From: Limnohabitans sp.
GTDB taxonomy: Bacteria; Pseudomonadota; Gammaproteobacteria; Burkholderiales; Burkholderiaceae_C
Direction of reading: 5' to 3'
Length of the DNA: 64,000 nucleotides
NCBI RefSeq assembly: GCF_017848645.1
Contig: NZ_JAFEIF010000002.1
Span: forward strand, 1-64,000
In this document: positions 45,595-54,668 of the stretch, piece by piece
How the letters are laid out: each line of letters opens with the position of its first letter
Numbering within the stretch: the first letter of the stretch is position 1
Translations under genes and position numbers: made by a program
Notes under the pieces: generated by a model
What the model saw: only the letters and a program-made list of their open reading frames with translations
Databases searched by the model: none
What the model was told of the DNA's origin: nothing

Positions 45595-47187
45595 ATGAAC
45601 GATATGGAACAACTGAACGCTCTTGTAGCCAATGGGAAATTGTCGCGTCGGGAATTCGTCTCCCGTGCCAGCGCGCTGGGTGTTGGCTCTTCGCTCGGTG
45701 GTTTGCTGTTGACCGGCGAGGCAGCTGCACAAACAAAGAAAACCCCTAAAAAAGGCGGAACCCTTCGTGTGGGTATGGAGGGTGGAAGTGCCAGCGATTC
45801 TCTCGATCCTCGCACTTATGCAGACTCCATCATGATTGCAGCGTCATTGACGTTGATGAATGGCTTTATTGAAATTGGCAATGATGGCAAAGCCAAAGGT
45901 GAATTGTTGGAGAGCTGGTCCACCAAGCCTGGTGCGACCGAGTGGGTGTTCAATGTGCGCAAAGGCATCAAGTTCACATCGGGCAAGACGCTCGATGCCG
46001 ACGACATCCTGTATTCCTTGTCGTTGCACATGGGTGATACGAAATCGCCCGCCAAAGGTTTGCTCAAGCAAATCAAGGAAATGAAGAAGCTGTCACCGAC
46101 GCAAGTTCAGTTCACGCTGGAGAGCGGTAATGCCGACTTCCCATCCGTCTTGTCGGATTACCATTTGGTCGTGACCTCCAATGGCTGGACAGATTGGACA
46201 AAACCAGACGGTACAGGTGCTTTCACGCTCGAAAAATTCGAGCCAGGTGTCCGCATCACGTTCAAGAACAAAGGCAGTTATTGGAAGCCAGGCCGCGGCA
46301 ATTTCGATGGCGTGGAAATTTTGTACATCAATGACAAGGCGGCCCGCACAGCCGCACTCCAATCCGGAAAAATCGATGCAGCCAACCGCCTGGATGCCAG
46401 GACCGTGAATTTGCTGGCCAAAAATCCGAAGCTCAACATTGTTCGGACCAAAGGCTCTGGCAACCGCTACTGCTTCGTCTCTCACGTCACGGCGGCACCT
46501 TACAACAACAAGGACTTGAGAACCGCTTTGAAGTTCGGTATTGATCGCAAAAAGATCATTGACACGGTGTTCAATGGTTTTGCATCCGTGGGCAACGACC
46601 ACACCTTGGATGCCAACAATCCTTTCTACAACAAGAAGATGGCCCAGCGTGCTTATGACCCGGACAAAGCCGCATTCCACTTCAAGCGTTCCGGTGTCGC
46701 GGCTTCGGATCTTGAATTGCTCACCTCTGAGGGTGCCTGGGGTTCTGCTGTCGATTGCGCATCGATCTACCAGGAGTCACTGAAAAAAGCAGGCATTCAG
46801 CTCAAAGTCAAAAAGGTAGCCGCCGATGGTTACTGGAGTGATGTGTGGCTCAAGCAGCCTTTCTGCGCCGCCTATTGGGGAAGTCGCCCAACGGCAGACG
46901 TTGCCTTGTCGACCACCTTCAAATCAGATGCCGAGTGGAATGACACCAAATGGAAAAACGCCGAGTTTGACAAACTGATTCTGGAAGCGCGTGTTGAACT
47001 GAACGAAGCCAAGCGCAGTGAGATGTATGCCCGCGCGCAAGAGATCGTTGCAGACGACGGCGGCATGGTTTGTTTTGCCATCAGTGACTATTTGGATGGC
47101 TATGCCAAAAACGTCATGGGCAACGATCCTCACCCCCGTTACGACCTCGCGGATGACCGGATCGCAGAAACCGGATGGTTCGCCTGA
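45595..47187 (+). CDS. ABC importer periplasmic binding protein, peptide/nickel family (SBP family 5), Tat signal
   Basis: Periplasmic binding protein of the DppA/OppA family, 530 residues. The N-terminus has a twin-arginine signal, LSRREFVSRASALG followed by a hydrophobic stretch and AAAQ, so it is exported folded. Mature motifs: GGTLRVGMEGGSASDSLDPR, LMNGFIEIGNDGKAKGELLESW, VFNVRKGIKFTSGKTLDADDILYS and the ALKFGIDRKKIIDTVFNGFA block. First gene of a four-gene transporter unit with permeases and a fused ATPase. Family members carry peptides, opines, sugars or other organic solutes; the cargo here is unknown but the upstream catabolic run suggests its growth substrate. Less GC-rich than the genes before it. 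Confidence 0.92.
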   Translation: MNDMEQLNALVANGKLSRREFVSRASALGVGSSLGGLLLTGEAAAQTKKTPKKGGTLRVGMEGGSASDSLDPRTYADSIMIAASLTLMNGFIEIGNDGKAKGELLESWSTKPGATEWVFNVRKGIKFTSGKTLDADDILYSLSLHMGDTKSPAKGLLKQIKEMKKLSPTQVQFTLESGNADFPSVLSDYHLVVTSNGWTDWTKPDGTGAFTLEKFEPGVRITFKNKGSYWKPGRGNFDGVEILYINDKAARTAALQSGKIDAANRLDARTVNLLAKNPKLNIVRTKGSGNRYCFVSHVTAAPYNNKDLRTALKFGIDRKKIIDTVFNGFASVGNDHTLDANNPFYNKKMAQRAYDPDKAAFHFKRSGVAASDLELLTSEGAWGSAVDCASIYQESLKKAGIQLKVKKVAADGYWSDVWLKQPFCAAYWGSRPTADVALSTTFKSDAEWNDTKWKNAEFDKLILEARVELNEAKRSEMYARAQEIVADDGGMVCFAISDYLDGYAKNVMGNDPHPRYDLADDRIAETGWFA

Positions 47188-47213
47188 TTCACGGTTTCGT
47201 AAAAAGGTAAGAC

Positions 47214-48161
47214 ATGTTGAGAATCGTATTCAGCCGACTGTTATTGGGTGTGTTGACTTTGTTGGCTGTGAGCATGCTTATCTTTGCCGCAACCGAAGTA
47301 CTGCCTGGCGATGTCGCCAGTGCAGTACTGGGGCAAGGTGCCACCGCCGAAACACTGGCGGTATTCCGCAAGGAATTGGGCTTGGACCTGCCGGCGACAA
47401 CGCGGTACATGAACTGGCTAACAGGGGCACTCAGTGGTGACCTGGGTGTGTCCATGACCAACCAAAGACCCATTTTGGAAGAAATTGCGCCACGCTTTCT
47501 GAACACCTTGTTCCTGGCGTTTTTTGCGGCATTGATTGCCATTCCTTTGGCCGTTGGCTTGGGGATTGTGTCTGCGATCAATGAAGGAAAGTCGGTTGAC
47601 CGTGCGTCCAATGTCTTGTCATTGATGACCATCTCGGTGCCCGAGTTCTTCATTGCCTACCTGTTGATCATGGTGTTTTCCGTGCAACTCGATTGGCTGC
47701 CTTCACTGGCGACGGTATTTCCGGACATGGCCTTGGGCGAGCGCCTGTATGTGACGGCCTTGCCGGCCATCACCTTGACACTGTTGGTGACTGCGCACAT
47801 GTTGCGCATGACCAGGGCATCGGTTTTGTCCATCATGTCCCAGCCCTACATAGAGATGGCCTTTCTCAAGGGTTTGACACGGTCACGCATCGTGATCCGC
47901 CATGCACTGCCCAATGCTGCGGCACCGATCATTGCTGTGGTCGCACTCAATTTGGCTTATTTGATTGTTGGGGTGGTGGTCATTGAAGTGGTTTTTGTGT
48001 ACCCAGGCATTGGGCAACTGATGGTGGATGCGGTGTCTAAACGCGATCTGCCAGTTGTTCAGGCGTGTGGCCTCATTTTTGCTGGTGCATTTGTGGTGCT
48101 CAACACCTTGGCCGATGTGCTGGCCATCTTGGTCAATCCCCGGTTGCGCAAGCCACGATAA
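47214..48161 (+). CDS. ABC importer permease, DppB type
   Basis: Inner-membrane permease of 315 residues and six helices. DppB-type landmarks: RIVFSRLLLGVLTLLAVSMLIF as first helix, the periplasmic domain with LGLDLPATTRYMNWLTGAL, ISVPEFFIAYLLIMVFSV, and the coupling loop FLKGLTRSRIVIRHALPNAA. Starts 26 bases after the binding-protein gene behind AAAAGGTAAG and ends 21 bases before its DppC-type partner. Confidence 0.92.
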   Translation: MLRIVFSRLLLGVLTLLAVSMLIFAATEVLPGDVASAVLGQGATAETLAVFRKELGLDLPATTRYMNWLTGALSGDLGVSMTNQRPILEEIAPRFLNTLFLAFFAALIAIPLAVGLGIVSAINEGKSVDRASNVLSLMTISVPEFFIAYLLIMVFSVQLDWLPSLATVFPDMALGERLYVTALPAITLTLLVTAHMLRMTRASVLSIMSQPYIEMAFLKGLTRSRIVIRHALPNAAAPIIAVVALNLAYLIVGVVVIEVVFVYPGIGQLMVDAVSKRDLPVVQACGLIFAGAFVVLNTLADVLAILVNPRLRKPR

Positions 48162-48182
48162 ATCAATTCAAAGAACTAAAAA

Positions 48183-49016
48183 ATGCGCTTGTTTGGACAA
48201 ACTCCGACCCCCTCTGCAAAGATGGGCCTTTCCATCATTTTCATCTTTCTGAGCTTGGCCATATTTGCCCCTTGGCTTGCACCCTATGGCGAATCTGAAA
48301 CCTTGGCCGGTACGTGGGATCCACCCTCCGCACAACATTGGCTGGGCACAGACAACATCGGTCGGGATATTTTTTCACGTTTGATCTATGGAGCCAGAAT
48401 GACGGTGGCCGTGGCGCTGGCAACGACACTTTTGTCTTTTGTTTTCGGCACTGTGACGGGTTTTCTGGCGGCTGTGGGTGGCAAGTGGATTGATCTGACT
48501 TTGTCAAGAATTGTGGATGTGATGCTGAGCATTCCGCTGCTCATCTTTGCGCTGATCATCCTGTCTGTTTTTGGCTCGTCCATTCCCGTTTTGATCCTCA
48601 CCATTGCGATCCTCGATGCCACGCGCGTTTTCAGATTGGCCAGAGCGGTGGCGATGAATATTTCGGTCACCGAGTTTGTGGAAGTGGCGAGATTGCGGGG
48701 TGAAGGTCTGTGGTGGATCATCCGGCGTGAGGTATTGCCCAACGCGGCCCCCCCCATGATTGCAGAATTCGGTTTGCGTTTTTGTTTTAACTTTTTGTTT
48801 GTCGCTGGCCTGAGTTTTCTGGGTTTGGGCATTCAGCCACCCTTGGCGGACTGGGGCGGCATGGTGCGGGACAACGCTCAAGCCATCTCTTTTGGTCTGA
48901 TGGCGCCCATGTGGCCAGCCTTGGCCATTGCCTTGATGACCATCGGTATCAACCTTGTCGTGGACTGGGTGCTTTCAATCAATTCGCGCCCATCTGGTGC
49001 GTCGGCGGAGTTGTGA
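48183..49016 (+). CDS. ABC importer permease, DppC type
   Basis: Inner-membrane permease of 277 residues. The DppC N-terminal segment (first helix LSIIFIFLSLAIFAPWLAPY, then HWLGTDNIGRDIFSRLIYGAR) and the coupling loop ARLRGEGLWWIIRREVLPNA are clear. It pairs with the DppB-type permease as the channel. Three bases separate its stop from the ATPase start, so the whole importer is one transcript. TTTT-rich codon choices here contrast with the GC-rich catabolic genes upstream. Confidence 0.92.
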   Translation: MRLFGQTPTPSAKMGLSIIFIFLSLAIFAPWLAPYGESETLAGTWDPPSAQHWLGTDNIGRDIFSRLIYGARMTVAVALATTLLSFVFGTVTGFLAAVGGKWIDLTLSRIVDVMLSIPLLIFALIILSVFGSSIPVLILTIAILDATRVFRLARAVAMNISVTEFVEVARLRGEGLWWIIRREVLPNAAPPMIAEFGLRFCFNFLFVAGLSFLGLGIQPPLADWGGMVRDNAQAISFGLMAPMWPALAIALMTIGINLVVDWVLSINSRPSGASAEL

Positions 49017-49019
49017 TCC

Positions 49020-50627
49020 ATGAGCGATAACTATCTGGAAATCAAGGACTTGAGGATTGAAAGCATTGCCGGTCAAGTCCTGGTCGACGGCATTTCATTG
49101 ACCCTTCGACGGGGTGAGGTGCTTGGCCTGATTGGAGAAAGCGGCGCTGGTAAATCCACGATTGGGTTGGCTTCCATGGTGTATGCCAGAGGGGGCTGCC
49201 ACATCCACAGTGGACATGTGCTGGTTGAAGGCCGCTCCATCAGAGATCTCGATGCCGATCAGCGCAGAGGGGTTCGGGGTGTCAAGATCGCCTACATCGC
49301 ACAAAGTGCTGCTGCATCGTTCAACCCCGCCCACACATTGATGGATCAAGTGTGTGAAATGCCTCTGCAGCACAAGCTGATGAGCAGGCAGGAAGCGAGG
49401 CAATGGGCGATTGAGTTGTTCAAGGCGCTGGATTTGCCCGATCCGGAAAATTTCGGTGAAAGATACCCGCACCAGGTTTCAGGCGGTCAACTTCAGCGGG
49501 CCATGGCGGCCATGGCCATGTCTTGCCGTCCGGATGTCTTGGTTCTGGATGAGCCAACCACCGCGCTGGATGTGACCACACAAATTGAAGTGCTGGCCTT
49601 GCTCAAAAAACTCATTCGTGAGCACAACATGGCTGCCTTGTACATCACGCATGACCTGGCGGTGGTTGCGCAAATTGCGGATCGCATCATGGTGTTGAGG
49701 CAGGGGCAACAAGTTGAATTGGGCTCAACCGAACAAATACTTCACCAACCCCAACAAGCCTACACCGCTGCCTTGGTGGCGGAGCGCAGTGCATCCGAGA
49801 AAATGTCCTCCAATACGCTGGACGATGCAGCCGAAGACGTGTTGACCGTGACACATGCAGTCGGGGCCTATGGCGATGCCGTGATTGTTCGTGATGTCTC
49901 CATTCGAATTCGACGCGGTCAAACCATGGCCGTTGTGGGTGAGTCCGGTTCGGGTAAAAGCTCTTTGGCAAGATTGGTTGCCGGCTTGTTGACCCGCAGA
50001 AGCGGAGACATCCAACTCAGTGGTGAATCGCTGGCGCCCTCGTATGCCAACCGAACCAAAGAGCAGTTGCGTCGCTTGCAATTGATTTTTCAATTGCCCG
50101 ATGTGGCGCTCAATCCTCGGCATACCGTCGGGGACACCATTGGCAGGCCGCTCGAATTTTATTTTGGCTTGAAGGGCGATGAAGTTCGGCGCAGGGTGCA
50201 AGAACTGTTGACGCAAGTGGGCTTGCCCAAAGACTATGCGCATCGGTTGACCAGTGCACTGTCAGGTGGTCAGAAGCAGCGCGTGTGCATTGCCAGAGCC
50301 TTGGCAGCCAAGCCCGATGTGATCATTTGTGATGAACCTACTTCGGCGCTGGACCCCTTGGTCGCAGATGAAATTTTGAAGCTTCTCAAAAAATTGCAGG
50401 ACGACATGGGACTGGCTTATCTCTTCATCACGCACGACTTGGGGGTTGTTCGGCGCATTGCGCACAACACGGCTGTCATGCTCAAAGGTGAGTTGGTGGT
50501 GGAAGGTCCTACCCAAACGGTTTTTTCGCCACCCTTCCATCCTTACACCCAGTCATTGATTTCATCGGTGCCAGAAATGCGAACCGATTGGCTGGACAAG
50601 GTGTTGGCTAATCGGGTGACAAGCTGA
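49020..50627 (+). CDS. ABC importer ATPase, DppD-DppF fusion
   Basis: 535-residue protein with two complete ATPase domains, the fused form of the usual DppD/DppF pair. First domain: Walker A GESGAGKSTIG, signature VSGGQLQRAMAAMA, Walker B VLVLDEPTTALD. Second domain (from about residue 275): GESGSGKSSLA, LSGGQKQRVCIARALA, VIICDEPTSALD. A C-terminal oligopeptide-transporter tail with FSPPFHPYTQSLISSVP follows. Both nucleotide sites look intact. Its last 20 bases overlap the convergent LysR gene's end, leaving no room for a terminator between them. Confidence 0.93.
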   Translation: MSDNYLEIKDLRIESIAGQVLVDGISLTLRRGEVLGLIGESGAGKSTIGLASMVYARGGCHIHSGHVLVEGRSIRDLDADQRRGVRGVKIAYIAQSAAASFNPAHTLMDQVCEMPLQHKLMSRQEARQWAIELFKALDLPDPENFGERYPHQVSGGQLQRAMAAMAMSCRPDVLVLDEPTTALDVTTQIEVLALLKKLIREHNMAALYITHDLAVVAQIADRIMVLRQGQQVELGSTEQILHQPQQAYTAALVAERSASEKMSSNTLDDAAEDVLTVTHAVGAYGDAVIVRDVSIRIRRGQTMAVVGESGSGKSSLARLVAGLLTRRSGDIQLSGESLAPSYANRTKEQLRRLQLIFQLPDVALNPRHTVGDTIGRPLEFYFGLKGDEVRRRVQELLTQVGLPKDYAHRLTSALSGGQKQRVCIARALAAKPDVIICDEPTSALDPLVADEILKLLKKLQDDMGLAYLFITHDLGVVRRIAHNTAVMLKGELVVEGPTQTVFSPPFHPYTQSLISSVPEMRTDWLDKVLANRVTS

Positions 50628-51540
50628 GTTCATCCAGTTCCATCGCACGCGTATCGGACAAGGAGAGTTGTTTCATCAACCAGGTCCGAAATGTTGTGAC
50701 CAGTTCTTTTTGCTGGCTATTTTGGGTGATCTCTGCAAACCAATAAGCTTGTGGCCCCATGAGTTCCCGGTCATCAAATCGTTTGAGAAGACCCGACTGA
50801 AGCTCCTGGATGATCATGGTCTGGTCAACCACCAAAATGCCTGCCCCGGCAATGGAGGCATTGATGGCTTGATCCAAAGTACTGAAATGCAGTCCCCCCT
50901 GTGTATCCACGCCACTCAAGCCGAAGTGGAGATCCCATTGCTCCCAAACCGGTAAGCGTTTGTCACCATCCAAGATGTGCAACAGGGTTGCTTTGACCAG
51001 CTTCGGCGGTTGGTTGCCGTGCCACAGTGATGGGCTGCAGGCCATGATGTGGTGTTCCTGCATCAGCCTCTGGCAGGCGAGGTCCGGCCAAGGTGCTTGG
51101 TCAAAGAACACCAGGCAATCGTGTTGGCGCGCGCTTTTGAGCGTTTGAATCCTGTCTGTGGTGATGGACAAATCGATGAACGGGTATTGGCTCCTGAAGT
51201 CTGACAATCGGGGCGCCAACCACCGCGTGGCAAATGTAGGCGGCGCATTGATGTTCAGCATTTGCCTTGCGGGCGTTTGGCGCGCTTTTTCCACGGCTTC
51301 TTCTATTTGTCCAAAAGCGTTCAGCAGTGCGTCCGACAGCGCTTGACCAGCAGGCGTCAAGCTGACCGATTGATGCGCCCTTTCAAACAAGCGTGTATCC
51401 AAATGTTGCTCGAGCATTTTCACCTGTCGACTGATGGCGCCTTGCGTGACATGCAGCAGCTCGCCTGCTTTGGTGAAGCTGCCTGTTTGTGCTGCGGTTG
51501 CAAATGCCCTCAGCGCGTTGAGGGGGGGGAGTCTTTTCAT
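50608..51540 (-). CDS. LysR-family transcriptional regulator, GcvA-like
   Basis: 310-residue LysR-type regulator. The N-terminal helix-turn-helix reads PPLNALRAFATAAQTGSFTKAG and VTQGAISRQVKMLEQHLDT, closest to the GcvA/AmpR branch; the effector domain follows from about residue 90 (NINAPPTFATRWLAPRLSDF). The ATG at 51540 gives the family N-terminus; an in-frame start 11 codons earlier adds a tail with no parallel. Lying between the peptide-type importer and the porin, whose promoters share an exact 11-base element, it is the natural candidate to regulate both. Confidence 0.88.
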   Translation of the reverse strand: MKRLPPLNALRAFATAAQTGSFTKAGELLHVTQGAISRQVKMLEQHLDTRLFERAHQSVSLTPAGQALSDALLNAFGQIEEAVEKARQTPARQMLNINAPPTFATRWLAPRLSDFRSQYPFIDLSITTDRIQTLKSARQHDCLVFFDQAPWPDLACQRLMQEHHIMACSPSLWHGNQPPKLVKATLLHILDGDKRLPVWEQWDLHFGLSGVDTQGGLHFSTLDQAINASIAGAGILVVDQTMIIQELQSGLLKRFDDRELMGPQAYWFAEITQNSQQKELVTTFRTWLMKQLSLSDTRAMELDELSLSPD

Positions 51541-51898
51541 GGGGGCTTCAAGATGAATGAACAAAACTGACAATCAATACATGTTCAACGAATTCCTTGA
51601 TTCGGCAGTGCTTGGTGTGATGGTTTGTCGCGCAATAGCCGCTTGATTGGGCTCAATGATTATGCGGTCTGGCTGCTCTGTCAGAACCTCAGAGGGTCAA
51701 TTTTGCAGTGCGTTTTATTTTTTTATCCATGGCATGACTGACATCCAAGTTGGATGAAATTGGGGAAAACCAACAAGGCAAATACTCAAATTGAACGGAT
51801 TGCATGCCAGTAAATCGGCACATAAGATTTATTCAAAGCAGTGTGTGACTGCTTGGTTGCAGATCAATCCGGATCGGCAAAAGATGAAAGAAAGACTT
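51541..51898. other. 358-base intergenic region between LysR and porin genes
   Basis: AT-richer than its surroundings and without a credible gene. It must hold the divergent promoters. The one clear element is the shared GGCAAATACTC...GGATTGCAT segment near 51.78 kb; a T-rich tract at 51.71-51.73 kb is otherwise unexplained. A short frame entering the porin gene from 51791 was not used as its start. Confidence 0.6.
51777..51806. promoter_or_regulatory. Shared promoter element upstream of the porin
   Basis: GGCAAATACTC (51777-51787) is identical to 45477-45487 in front of the peptide-type importer, and both copies end about 110 bases before the start codon. GGATTGCAT follows directly in the importer promoter and after a nine-base insertion here. 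The same insertion region, AAATTGAAC, is what matches the element near 33.63 kb. Confidence 0.6.
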
Positions 51899-52921
51899 AT
51901 GAAAAAATCAACTGTTTTCCGCGCCTTACCTTTGGTGGCTTTGTGTGCATCCAATCTGAGCTTTGCCGCTGAAACCAATGCCAACAGCTACAAGTTTTCT
52001 GGCACGCTGGATCTTGGCATTTTCCGTGACTTCGATGGCACCAACAACGTGGGCCCCATCTCCAGAAGCAACGTGGCGCTCTCAGGCGAACGTGATCTTG
52101 GCAATGGCAACAAAGCCAACTTCAAGCTGAGTGTTCGTCTGGACCCTTCTTCTGGCGATGCCAACGATCCTGGTGATACCAAAAAGCCTTTTTTCCACGG
52201 TGAAGCCACGGTGGGTCTGAAAAACGACAAGCTCGGTAGCATCAAGTTGGGTCGTGCACTGGATGTGTTGGGTAACAACAACTGGGCTTATGACCCGTTC
52301 TACAACTTTGACTCCATTGCCTCTTCGGCCTGGCATCTTTGGTCATGGAACTACACCACGGACCGCACCAGCAACACGAGCAAAGCCACGGGCAAACCTG
52401 CCGGTGAGTACGGTCGACTGAACAACGGTATTTTTTATGATTCGCCCGACTTCAATGGCTTCAAGCTGCACGTGAGTGGCTCTTTTGAAAAGAGCCCCAA
52501 AGTGCAAGGTTCGGGTACAGAGAACAATTTGGGCGCTGCTGTGACCTACAACAAGGGCCCCATTTCCTTGATGCTGGGCAACAGCAAAAACACCAGTGGT
52601 GACAAAGAGACATTTCTGGGTGGCAAGTACACCATTGGAACGCTGGAGTTGATGGGTGCGATCGACCGTACCTCTTACAACGGCACCACGGTGTCGACCA
52701 ACACGGCCAAAACGGCTGGCGTGAGCTACGGCATGGGCAAATACCGTTTCATGGGCAGTGTGGGTCAGATCGATGACGCGCAATCCACAAAAATGATGGG
52801 TGTGGGTGCCCAATACTTCATCGATAACCAAACCAATGTGTACGTGAGTGCGGGTAGCAAATCATTCAAGACACTTTCTTCCACCAATGCCATTGGTGTT
52901 GGCATCAATTACAGTTTCTGA
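51899..52921 (+). CDS. Outer-membrane porin, Gram-negative general porin family
   Basis: 340-residue trimeric beta-barrel porin for passive uptake of small solutes. Signal peptide MKKSTVFRALPLVALCASNL with cleavage at SFA-A; the mature chain begins with an amphipathic strand YKFSGTLDLGIFRDFDG and ends in aromatic Phe (NYSF), the outer-membrane assembly signal. GSIKLGRALDVLGNNNW resembles the constriction-loop region of Burkholderiales porins. I start at the ATG behind AAGAAAGA; an ATG 15 bases earlier gives only an untypical extension. A terminator follows. Probably serves the peptide-type importer whose promoter element it shares. Confidence 0.9.
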   Translation: MKKSTVFRALPLVALCASNLSFAAETNANSYKFSGTLDLGIFRDFDGTNNVGPISRSNVALSGERDLGNGNKANFKLSVRLDPSSGDANDPGDTKKPFFHGEATVGLKNDKLGSIKLGRALDVLGNNNWAYDPFYNFDSIASSAWHLWSWNYTTDRTSNTSKATGKPAGEYGRLNNGIFYDSPDFNGFKLHVSGSFEKSPKVQGSGTENNLGAAVTYNKGPISLMLGNSKNTSGDKETFLGGKYTIGTLELMGAIDRTSYNGTTVSTNTAKTAGVSYGMGKYRFMGSVGQIDDAQSTKMMGVGAQYFIDNQTNVYVSAGSKSFKTLSSTNAIGVGINYSF

Positions 52922-53233
52922 TCGGTTAGTAGTTTCATCCAAGTGTTAGACCTTTGACCATGGCGAATGCAATGTCTGAAATTCAGGCCTTGCATTTGCC
53001 ATGTTTTTTTATTGTTGTTTCACTATTTCCTCTTAGGTCACTTTTTTAGACCCTGTCTTTGGCTCATTCAATGCATCACTTGTTCTTTGACGATGCATTT
53101 GACTTAGCGCCTTAGACTCACCACCGCATCCTGCAGCTTGTGGGCATCCATGCGACAGGATGCTCCGGATTTTGATTGGACAATCCCGAACCGTGCGTCT
53201 TCGTCTGGAAGACTGGCATAAGGATTCAAATCA
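52922..53233. other. 312-base intergenic region between porin and gnd
   Basis: Contains the porin terminator in its first quarter, then an AT-rich stretch likely to carry the gnd promoter. A small inverted repeat, GCATCCTG (53126-53133) and CAGGATGC (53156-53163), lies in the gnd leader. No small gene is supported. Confidence 0.6.
52959..53010 (+). terminator. Intrinsic terminator of the porin gene
   Basis: A long interrupted stem (CATGGC with GCCATG, AATGCAA with TTGCATT, CTGAA with TTCAG) is followed directly by seven T residues, 38 bases after the porin stop. Confidence 0.9.
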
Positions 53234-54649
53234 ATGACAACGATACATGCGATGGACATCGGCCTTGTGGGCCTGGGCGTGATGGGGGAAAACCTCGCGC
53301 TGAACCTGGAGCGCAATGGCTTTTCGGTTGCGGGCTTTGACCTCGATGCCCTCAAGCGCGACAACTTTACACAACGCACCCAAGGCCTCCAGGCACAGGT
53401 CTGCGCCAGCTTGGCCGATTTGGTGGCCAGTCTGTCGGTGCCCCGGCGCGTCTGGCTGATGGTGCCCGCTGGCGCGGCCGTTGACCAGGTGCTGGCGCAG
53501 CTCACGCCCCTCATGTCCTCTGGTGATGTGCTGATCGATGGCGGCAACACGCTCTTCACCGACACCCAGCGGCGCATCGAGGCCCTGCGTGCATCGGGCA
53601 TCTTGTATGTAGGCGCGGGGGTCAGTGGCGGCGAGGAGGGCGCTTTGCGGGGCCCGGCCCTCATGCCCGGCGGCTCGCCCGAGGCCTGGCAACTGGTCAA
53701 GCCCTTGCTGCAGGCCATTGCCGCCCATGCCGAAGACGGTCAGCCCTGCTGCGAGTGGATGGGGCCAGATGGCGCAGGCCATTTTGTGAAGATGGTGCAC
53801 AACGGCATCGAATACGCCGACATGCAGATGATTTGTGAGACCTATGCCTTCATGCACAAGCTGGGCTTGTCGGCGGCAGAAATGAGCGAGGTGTTCGCCA
53901 CCTGGAACGAGGGTGAGCTGGGCAGCTACTTGATCGACATCACCGCGCAAATCCTTCGACGCACCGACCCCGAGACCGGTGCGCCTTTGGTCGACATGAT
54001 TCTGGACACCGCCGAACAAAAAGGCACGGGCAAATGGACCAGCCAGGTGGCGCTGGATTTGGGCGTGCCTGCGCCCACCATTGCAGAGGCCGTGTTCGCC
54101 CGCACCCTGAGCGCCATCAAGACCGAGCGCGTGGCAGCCGCCCAGGTCTTGCACGGGCCTGATGATTCGCCCTGGCCTGAGCGCAGTGCGGTGTTGGCCC
54201 AGCTGCGCAGCGCCCTGATGGCCGCCAAGGTCTGCGCCTACGCCCAGGGCTTTGCCCTGTTGCGGGCCGCTGACCGCGAACACCAGTGGCAGCTGCCCAT
54301 GGCCCAGGTGGCCCAAGTCTGGCGGGCCGGTTGCATCATCCGCGCCCACCTGCTCGAAGACATCCGCCGCGCCTATCAACATCAGGCCGATTTGCCCAAT
54401 TTGCTGGTGGACCCGCACTTCGCCCGCGTCATGGCCGACAGCCAGCAAGACCTGCGTGAAGTCGTGGCCCAAGCTGCGCTGCATGGCGTGCCCATGCCCG
54501 CTTTCATGAGCGCCCTGGGTTATTACGACGCCTACCGCTCAGCGCGTTTGCCCGCCAACTTGCTGCAAGCCCAGCGCGATTATTTTGGAGCCCACACCTA
54601 CCAGCGCACGGACCGTGCGGGCAAGTTCCATACGCGCTGGGGAGCTTGA
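53234..54649 (+). CDS. gnd: 6-phosphogluconate dehydrogenase, decarboxylating
   Basis: NADP+-dependent oxidation and decarboxylation of 6-phosphogluconate to ribulose 5-phosphate in the oxidative pentose phosphate pathway. 471 residues. Rossmann start MDIGLVGLGVMGENLALNLE, substrate motif GVSGGEEGALRGPALMPGG, catalytic Lys in HFVKMVHNGIEYADMQ, and KGTGKWTSQVALDLGVPAPT; the C-terminal tail with AGKFHTRWG reaches the neighbouring subunit's active site. An ATG six codons further in would also fit. Complements transketolase and GAPDH at the left end of the window. Converges on the HupE/UreJ-like gene with 19 bases between. Confidence 0.97.
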   Translation: MTTIHAMDIGLVGLGVMGENLALNLERNGFSVAGFDLDALKRDNFTQRTQGLQAQVCASLADLVASLSVPRRVWLMVPAGAAVDQVLAQLTPLMSSGDVLIDGGNTLFTDTQRRIEALRASGILYVGAGVSGGEEGALRGPALMPGGSPEAWQLVKPLLQAIAAHAEDGQPCCEWMGPDGAGHFVKMVHNGIEYADMQMICETYAFMHKLGLSAAEMSEVFATWNEGELGSYLIDITAQILRRTDPETGAPLVDMILDTAEQKGTGKWTSQVALDLGVPAPTIAEAVFARTLSAIKTERVAAAQVLHGPDDSPWPERSAVLAQLRSALMAAKVCAYAQGFALLRAADREHQWQLPMAQVAQVWRAGCIIRAHLLEDIRRAYQHQADLPNLLVDPHFARVMADSQQDLREVVAQAALHGVPMPAFMSALGYYDAYRSARLPANLLQAQRDYFGAHTYQRTDRAGKFHTRWGA

Positions 54650-54668
54650 AGCAAGGCGGCTAGCCCCC

